DNA of 36,564 nucleotides. It comes from Chara braunii. Taxonomy: Eukaryota; Streptophyta; Charophyceae; Charales; Characeae. A program made the translations under genes and the position numbers. The notes beneath the pieces were generated by a model. That model saw only the letters and a list, made by a program, of their open reading frames with translations, did no database searches and was not told the DNA's origin. Numbering within the stretch: the first letter of the stretch is position 1; each line of letters begins with the position of its first letter. The stretch spans positions 3,723,956 to 3,760,519 of the forward strand of contig BFEA01000066.1 in the NCBI GenBank assembly GCA_003427395.1, given 5' to 3'. This document shows, in pieces, positions 30,331 to 36,564 of this stretch.

Positions 30331-30569
30331 TCTATGAGCACCACAAAAACCTCGGGCACCCGGGGGCGTGGGCGGACTTGGGGGGTTGGGGTTTGGCGCA
30401 ATTTGAACATGCACGAAACCCAAGCCCCCGAACCCCCCAAACCACCTTTTTTTTTTTTGCCTGCAACCCTTTTTTAAAAATTTCTCTAACCGCTTGTTTT
30501 GCGCTATTAAAAAAAATAAAAAGAAAACAGATATTTTGGAAAAAAAAAATAAAAGAAAGGTCGCAGTTT
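30331..30569. other. Spacer with G-run/C-run inverted repeat and A/T runs
   Basis: TTGGGGGGTT near 30379 is the exact complement of AACCCCCCAA near 30432, so a 10-bp stem with about a 45-nt loop is possible. A T run, then A-rich sequence, follows. No gene is seen. Confidence 0.5.
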
Positions 30570-30791
30570 ATGTGTGTGTGTGTGAATGTGATTATGTGTG
30601 TGGGTATTTGTTTGTGTAAATGGGTGGCGCAGTTTGGGGAGTTGTACGTGTTGGCGAAAAAAAATGTGCCCGTGTGTGTGCAACGGTCTGAATTCGTGTG
30701 TGCATGTGCGTGTGTGTATATGTGTGTGTGTGTCAGTGTGTGTGTGTGTAAATGGGTGGCGTGGTTTGGGGGGTTGTAATTGTGGGCGGGN

Positions 30792-30830
<39 letters not shown>
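30570..30830. repeat. (TG)n then (GA)n microsatellites
   Basis: Interrupted TG repeats run to about 30750, including two copies of GTGTAAATGGGTGGCG about 135 bp apart. After a single N at 30791, an uninterrupted GA tract extends to 30829. The GA tract sits at the place equivalent to 24507-24527 before copy 1. Confidence 0.9.
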
Positions 30831-30950
30831 GGCGAACGCGTGGAGGTGGACGCGCGCAGGGACATCGACGGCTCAGCGCGACAGCGGACGGCGGCCCCAA
30901 CAACGAAGATTGGCGACGAAGACGACAACGGCGCGCAGCTGAACTAAAAA

Positions 30951-31020
30951 TTGAACGCGCGTTCAAGTTTCTTTGAATGCTCGTTCAATTCTTTAAACGC
31001 GTGTTCAAGTTTTTTCAACG
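30951..31020. promoter_or_regulatory. Palindrome cluster in the hAT copy 2 leader
   Basis: This corresponds to 24652-24721. The first palindrome (30951-30966) is intact, the second is a two-base variant (30973-30988), and the third has lost symmetry through G/A and C/T changes. The decay pattern suggests no selection on this copy. Confidence 0.5.
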
Positions 31021-31234
31021 GAGGCTGGGGGGGGGTTCCTGTGCGAGGCCCACGCCGCATTGTTGGCGCAGTGGAGGTTTTGGGGCCGTGGGGGGTGCGT
31101 GGCCAGCACAACAGAGTGCGCTCGGGGTTGGCCCGACGAGGCCTGGTGCGGGGAGGGACGCCGACGGGAGTTGGAGCATCGTGGGACAGGTTGAGGGCGG
31201 ACCGCTTCGGCGAACCCATCGGTGAGCGGGCACG

Positions 31235-31684
31235 ATGCCGCGAAGTCAATCTCGGGTGTTTGAGGATGGGGTGGAGGACGAGAATCGGAAGGCGCAGAAG
31301 AAGTGTTGCGTGTACAAGTACATCCACGTGGGACAGAGTCTCGGCAAAAGATTTTGTGGCAATCGCATGTTGAAGTGCGTTTTCTGCGGCCACGAGTTCG
31401 AGGGCAACCAGTTCCCGGTGGCACGCCATTTTCGCCAGGGCAAGGGATGTCCGGAAGTGACCGACGAGGCACTTGTCGACATCCACTACAACAGTAAGTA
31501 CAAGATGTCCGACAAGTTCCTAGAGCGGATCCAGCGATTTGAGGAGCTTCACGGTGCGGCGCCTGCAACGGATCCGCGACGGGACGAGGGGGGGGAGGGA
31601 GAGATGAGGGACGCGGAGCAGCAGATCGACGTGGACGACGACGTCGAAGAGGTTGCACGGGCGGGGTCGTTAGGGAGGGAGTGA
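31235..31684 (+). pseudogene. BED-type zinc-finger segment, hAT copy 2
   Basis: A 149-codon stretch from the likely start ATG, in the same frame as the catalytic core. The four finger ligands are present. It ends at TGA 31682-31684, a codon that is CGA in copy 1, so this stop arose after the copies separated or was lost from copy 1. Confidence 0.8.
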
Positions 31685-32860
31685 GGGAAGCGCGTTGTCA
31701 GCGAGCCGGGGGAGCAGCAGGGACAGTACTTTGCGTTGGCGCTGGTGTCTGTTCGTACACGGGCAGGTGCGGATACAGCTGAGGGGGGTTCGTCTGTGGG
31801 GAAGAGGAAGGAGACAGAGGAGGGGGCCCGACTGACGGCAGCACAGAAAAGGATGAGACAAAACACGATCACGGAGTCATTCACTTCAAAGTGGCAGATG
31901 GAGTTCGAGAAGAAGTGGCTGCGTTTTGTGTACAGTCAGCGTCTGGCATTCAACGTCTTCCGGAGCGAGCCGTGGTTGGACGTCGTTCGGCACTTCAGGG
32001 ATTTGCCGGGGGCAGTGAAGGTGTTGTGGCCTTCAGAGAATGAGATCGCGGACATAGAGACCATTGTCCACACGGCGGACGATGTGGGAGCTGATCTCGC
32101 GGAGGTCAGGGCCCCTTTCTATGTCACGGGGGCCACCATTATGTCAGACGAAAGGAAGTCACGCGATGCTAGACCCATCGTTAACTTCCTTGCCAGCGGG
32201 TCGTGTGGGGTGATGCTCGTCCGGACGATGAACAGGGAGGGTGAGGGGGATCGGGCGCCTGATGTGTTGGCGCACTGGATCAAGGTGTTCGACGAATTCT
32301 CCCCTAAGTGGGTGAACGCCATCTGCACCGACTCCGCCTCGGCGTACGTGGCCGCGGCGAACATGCTCCAGGGGCACCAGCAGAGGCCAGAGCATCGACG
32401 GATCACGTGGCTCCCATGCGCAGTGCATGTCTGCAACAAGATGTTGTCAGACATTGGCTGTTCGGGCCCATGGTCCAAGGACATCATCGTGAGGGGGAGA
32501 GCGGTGGTGCGCTTCATTAAGGAGCACGGCGCCGCTCTCCATATCTTCCGGGGGGAGAGAGGTCAGATGGGCCTCATCTATCCTTGCGAGACATGTTTTG
32601 CATCCGTGTTTGCGATGGTGGAGCGTTTGCTGGCAGTGAGGTCAGCTTTGGAGAGGACGGTGGATGGCGATACTTGGGGTATTGTTCCTTGGGACCATTC
32701 CGTTCGTCATATGCCTAGGTGGGTCAGGTGGCAGGTGCGACATGGCAGTTGGTGGTATTCCATGGGCATGTTGTTCCGTATCATGGAGCCTGTGTACGAC
32801 CTGCTGCGCAGGTTGGACCGCGGAGGGCTGCATATGTCGCGGGTGGTTGAGTGGACATAG
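31685..32860 (+). pseudogene. hAT catalytic core (DUF659 region), copy 2
   Basis: Open for more than 370 codons up to TAG 32858. It lacks the 14-bp duplication of copy 1 and therefore shows the undisturbed link between the BED finger and the catalytic core. Both Asp motifs and the C-x2-H motif are intact. Confidence 0.87.
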
Positions 32861-33421
32861 GATCTCGCCCGCCAGGTAGCAGAGGAGGTTTGTGGACTTC
32901 CGGGAGATCTTGCATACTACATTGTGCAGAGGGTGCAGGCTCGATGCGCTCACATGTTGGAGTCGGCGCACGCCACTGCTCACCTTCTCTGTCCCAGCCG
33001 GCGGGACTTGCGGTACTTCGAGGGCGTGGTCAGCGACTACGACGTGAGTTTGGTGAGGGAGGCGGAGACTTACATCTTGTCGTAGACAGGGTTCAGTGTG
33101 GCGAGCCGCGACTACGAGACCGCATGTGCGCAGTTGCGCGACTTCCACACACGGAGGGGGACGATTGCTTCGGGGGGGAGAGACGGAGAGAGAGATGCAC
33201 AGAGGTGCAGGGGCGATGCGGAGACGTACGAGTCCGGGTGTTGGTGGTCGAGGTACGGGCAGTACGCCCCGCATTTGCAGGTTATCGCTCTTCGTGTGAT
33301 GTACATGTGGACGTGCTCCTCTCCTGCGGAGAGGAATTGGGCCGTCCACGAGGGTGTATAGATGAAGAAGCGTAACCGGCTTGAGTTCGAGAAGGTCGCG
33401 AAGTTGGTTGAGATCTCAGCC
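32861..33421 (+). pseudogene. hAT C-terminal dimerisation region, copy 2
   Basis: Sequence as in copy 1, including the A-E-R-N-W Glu and K-K-R-N-R-L, with the same TAG stops at 33083-33085 and 33359-33361. No base difference from copy 1 was seen in this region. Confidence 0.87.
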
Positions 33422-35962
33422 AACGTGCGCCTTCTCTCTCATCAGCGGGCAGGCCGCGGGTTCGCTCTGCCGTGGACTCTAGATGAGTCGTTGTTGGACG
33501 CGGAGGGAGGTATTGGGATTCGCCCCTCGTGGAAGGGGACGGACGAGAGCAGGACGCGGGAGGAGGTCAAGGATCAGAGACGTTCATGGCAGCGAGACCC
33601 ATGTGGGTCCAGAGCTCCTCCGGGTGATGTGGGCGATGTTTTTGGGACTCGAGCCGCCACATTGCACCCGTACGCTCGAGACGATTCCGAGGGTCACGAG
33701 GACGAGGAGGAGCCGGCGGGCCAAGCTACCGCCACTCCTGCGGCGGATGAGCGTGATGAGTGGAGCGACCCAGAGGACGTCCATAGACGGAGCGGCGGAG
33801 ATGACCTTTTCGTTCGAGTTGATTTGGAGGAGGAGTCTTGGGGCCGTCATGGGAGCCCTTTAGAGCGTCTGAGGCCTACGTCCGCTGAGCGCGAGAGAGA
33901 TCTTGGGTCTGCACCTTCGAGGGGGGCAGAGTCGGGGATTGGCCATCGTCCTGTGGGTCGCTCTGGCACGACATCATCCACCGCTCTTCCCACTTCGACG
34001 GAGCAGCTCCATCGACAGGCAGCCGGTGCAGATCGATTGCAAAGATTGGTGAGGGGCCTGAGACAGCGATTGGAGGACAAATTAGAGGGCGGTCCTATGC
34101 CCGTGCAGGGTGACGACGGAGACACACAGGGGTTGGTTGGTGGAGATGGTGGTGCGTTGGCCGTAGGTGGAGGCGGTGCCAAGTTTGATGCAGCGGTTAA
34201 GGGGATACCAATGGGCGGCGGAGGCGGTTTCAGTGAGTTTGGTGACATGGGTATGCCCCCGGGAGAGAGCGTGGGTCTGGCCCGAGGAGAGAGCGAGTCT
34301 AGTGGGGACATCAGTGTGGGTATGCAGGACTTACTGGGACAGATCAGCTTCGCGGATCCGAGTAGTTTCTCCCCTGCCATGCGCGTAGAGGTGATGTTGG
34401 GGGCAGAGGGGGATGAGGACCGAACACCCCCTGGAGAGACATCTGCAGAGAGGCTGGATAGGCTTGATAGTCGTTGAGCTTGTCTCATGGCACAGAGGGA
34501 CCCCAGGACGTAGGAGCTCGCCCGTCTTGCGGCGGAGGACCGACGAAGGCAGCTGGGGACATTCACGCCGGCGTCCGTTGACGTGGGGCTGGCTGCCCAC
34601 ACGGATCCTCCATCGGACGAGCCACGTTCGAAGCCGGCGCAGCCTCCTGCCGTCCAGCTGAGGCCCGAGGAGACATTGCAGGAGGTCGCGGGCATGCCTT
34701 CACCCGTGGGTTCAGTTGAGGGTGCCTTGCATATGTCCCCGGGTCTGGAGGACATACAGACGGGGCAGTCAGTGCGCGTTGATGATATTCGCCCATCGGC
34801 ACAGGCGGAGGGGATAGCACCGACCACCGAAGGGGACGGGGCCGTAGAGGGGGCCGTTGGTGTTGGCGGGTCAGGGGTGTTATCCGCGGCCAATCCGATG
34901 TCCACAGCTGGCGGGGGAGACCCCGCACTGTTGGACAGGCGTGACGCAGACGGACAGGAGATGCCACAGACTTTGGTGGTTTGAACTGCTGTGAGGCCAG
35001 TGGTGCCACATCAGGAAACGTTTTTGGAGGGTTATAGGCGTCCTGCACATGGCGGTGGCCCGGTCGAGGAGTGACGTGTAGGCAGGGGCGCGTGCATACC
35101 CACGGTCCCTACTTTTGCGCCGTCACGGACGAGGCTGGAGATCAGGCATGTGGCTACGCCTCGGGGCAGCCTCCCTTTTGGTTTTATGACCGCTGAGGAG
35201 TTGGAGGACCACGGCAGGAGGGATTTGACGGAGATCGACCAGCGCGTTTTGAGGTCAGTCCCGGACGAGGGAAAGCTGCCTCATGTGCAGGACTTATCCT
35301 GGGGGCCAGCCAACCCCAGCTTACCTTCTGGGTGTTCCATCGCAGCGCAATCTGGTGGGGCTGCAGGGGACTTACCTTCTGGAGGTTCCGTCGCAGCGGC
35401 ATCTCGCGGGGCCGCAGGGGACTTACCTTCTGGAGGTTCGGTCGCAGCGCCATCTGGAGGCGCCGCAGGCCCTTCGTCACCCTTGACCGCAGCTCCGAGG
35501 GAGGGCGGCAGTCTCACCCCGAGGTCGGTTGCCCGTAGACAGAGAGACACTACCCAGCGTGCGCGGGAGTTGCTGGACACCATGTTGTTCGGTCGCATTG
35601 ATCGACCATGGAGTGAGACGAGACGGGCGACGATGGCGAGTGTCGGTCGTCAGCCAGGTTTGAGAGGGGTTTCCACTAGCGCGAGATGCCGAGATGTTGT
35701 AGCTTCAGGGTTTGGCGGTAGAGGGGGCGGCGGCGGTGGCAGTGGTGGCGACGGCGACGGTCGATGTGAGGGCGCAGGCGGTGCCACGACGAGCGCACTG
35801 GATCCTTCACGGACGTACGGTTTGAGAGAGCCGTCGATTATTTTGGAGGAGCCTCATGTTGTTACACGACTGAGGCAGGCCCGACACGTGCCCTTAGATC
35901 GACGCCAGGAGGGGGAGACTTCAGGGACTGACGGTCTACCTATGGCACGCGAGTCACGCCGA
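33422..35962 (+). pseudogene. Long low-complexity C-terminal extension, copy 2
   Basis: The equivalent of 27137-29676 of copy 1, with four shared stops. From 35266 on, the copies differ. This copy has an extra T near 35483 that keeps the frame open through the LPSGGS-type repeats, whereas copy 1 is shifted. The natural C terminus is missing because the element is broken at 35962. Confidence 0.55.
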
Positions 35963-35980
35963 ATACCCTTACAAGGGTAT
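35963..35980. other. Perfect hairpin at the copy 2 breakpoint
   Basis: ATACCCTT, the loop AC, then AAGGGTAT form an 8-bp perfect stem. It begins at the first base after similarity to copy 1 ends (29676/35962). It may be the end of another inserted element or a rearrangement scar. Confidence 0.6.
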
Positions 35981-36403
35981 CCGCCCTGGGTTTTGCAAGT
36001 AACAGGAAGGCTCGGTTAACATGGACTTTGAGTGCCCGTGCAGGAAATTGCGAGGGTCGTCCGCACGCGGGCAAAGGTTTGCCTTGTCCCCGTAGGGAGT
36101 ATGTGGGCGCGCAAGTTAAGGTGCGCGTGTGATTTTTCTGATCAAGTAGACGCCCGGGGTAGCGGGCCGACCCAGACCGTGCTACGACTTTGGTTAGGGA
36201 ATGATAATTTGTTTTTGACCGGTGCGCGCGGCCCAGCGGGAGGGCTGGACGGCCACGGGCGGGGTGGTAGGCTGGCGCGGGCGCCTAGGGGCCGTGGGTA
36301 CAACTGGGGGTTGGAAGAGTAGCCGGGGCGGTATCCTAGCCCGGAATGCCGCGCGGTGCCACTTTATATGGGAAACCGCGCCTGCTAGTCACAGGCTTGG
36401 GCT
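35981..36403. other. GC-rich non-coding flank
   Basis: No convincing gene. One 96-codon open frame (36032-36322) is rich in Gly and Arg, has no motif, and fits chance in GC-rich DNA. Confidence 0.45.
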
Positions 36404-36459
36404 TAGCCCTATCGGTTACGGCACTGGACTGTTTCAGAAGAGGTACGGGGTTCGAGACC
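36404..36459 (+). repeat. tRNA-like A and B boxes (tRNA pseudogene or SINE)
   Basis: TAGCCCTATCGG (36404-36415) is close to the A-box consensus TRGCNNARYNGG. GGTTCGAGACC (36449-36459) fits the B-box consensus GGTTCGANNCC. The 45-bp spacing is normal for RNA polymerase III internal promoters. The anticodon and T stems do not pair well, so an intact tRNA is unlikely. The T/G-rich stretch near 36536 could be a SINE tail. Confidence 0.35.
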
Positions 36460-36564
36460 GGCGGATGGTGGCACGGGAGCGACGGAGCAGCGAGAAGCCG
36501 AGGGGTCGAGGGTCCCCACAGGACTATCCCCCTTGGTTTTGTTTTGTCGGGGGAGTCCGACGGT
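36460..36564. other. Sequence downstream of the tRNA-like boxes
   Basis: GC-rich sequence ending in CTTGGTTTTGTTTTGTC. It may be the body and tail of a tRNA-derived SINE. The window ends here. Confidence 0.3.

Larger units (their letters stand above)
31235..35962 (+). pseudogene. hAT transposon copy 2, conceptual transposase frame
   Basis: From ATG 31235 one single frame can be followed for 4.7 kb to the point where similarity with copy 1 ends, with no frameshift at all. Counting from 31235: BED finger C48, C51, H65 and C72; first catalytic Asp at 305 (M-S-D-E-R-K, where copy 1 has M-S-D-G-R-K); second Asp at 366; C-x2-H at 395-398; Glu of A-E-R-N-W at about 699. Stops are TGA 31682 (copy 1 has CGA), then the seven shared with copy 1 at 32858, 33083, 33359, 34475, 34511, 34982 and 35072. 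The 3' end is cut off at 35962 and joined to unrelated sequence. Inactive. Confidence 0.88.

Noticed and set aside
204-35962. Reassigned genetic code (TAG and TGA read as sense).
   Set aside because: It would need TAG as Gln and TGA as Arg together, with frameshifts also present. Copy-to-copy CGA/TGA differences show mutation instead.
36032-36322. 96-codon open frame in the right flank.
   Set aside because: No motif, Gly/Arg-rich, expected by chance in GC-rich DNA.

Overview
The window reads as a gene-poor, repeat-dominated stretch of a large eukaryotic nuclear genome. It holds a decayed Ty3/gypsy retrotransposon, a 16.7-kb minisatellite, two decayed hAT DNA transposons, long microsatellites and one assembly gap. 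The mix of elements suggests the green lineage, possibly a charophyte alga. That is an inference from element style; no host gene was found to confirm it. No intact protein-coding gene is supported anywhere.

Layout: 1-203 is a GC-rich flank with repeated GAACG motifs. 204-4984 is the coding part of a Ty3/gypsy element (gag zinc knuckle, protease, RT, RNase H, integrase, GPY/F tail). It is broken by four frameshifts and at least twelve in-frame stops. 4985-6925 is non-coding, with an AT-rich degenerate repeat and a short GC-rich repeat. 6926-23680 is a G-rich tandem array of 54-bp units (about 284 units) with nested higher-order repeats. It is interrupted by three copies of a 464-471 bp foldback element, each flanked by a 9-bp target-site duplication. 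23681-24374 is a spacer, a poly-A run and a 465-N gap. 24375-29889 is (GA)n, a palindrome-rich leader and hAT copy 1. 29890-30830 is AT-rich and microsatellite spacer. 30831-35962 is hAT copy 2, a direct repeat of copy 1 at a 6.29-kb offset. 35963-36564 is an unrelated GC-rich flank with a short perfect hairpin and tRNA-like A and B boxes.

Nothing here works together as a pathway. The story is transposon decay and tandem amplification. In both the retroelement and the hAT copies the frame-preserving stops are almost all TAG or TGA, as expected if methylated CAG (CHG) and CGA (CG) codons deaminated. The two hAT copies share a 3.1-kb core that is identical by reading while their flanks differ by roughly 5-10%, which points to recent gene conversion or an assembly artefact. 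The most novel item is the family of foldback elements with 9-bp target duplications inside the minisatellite.
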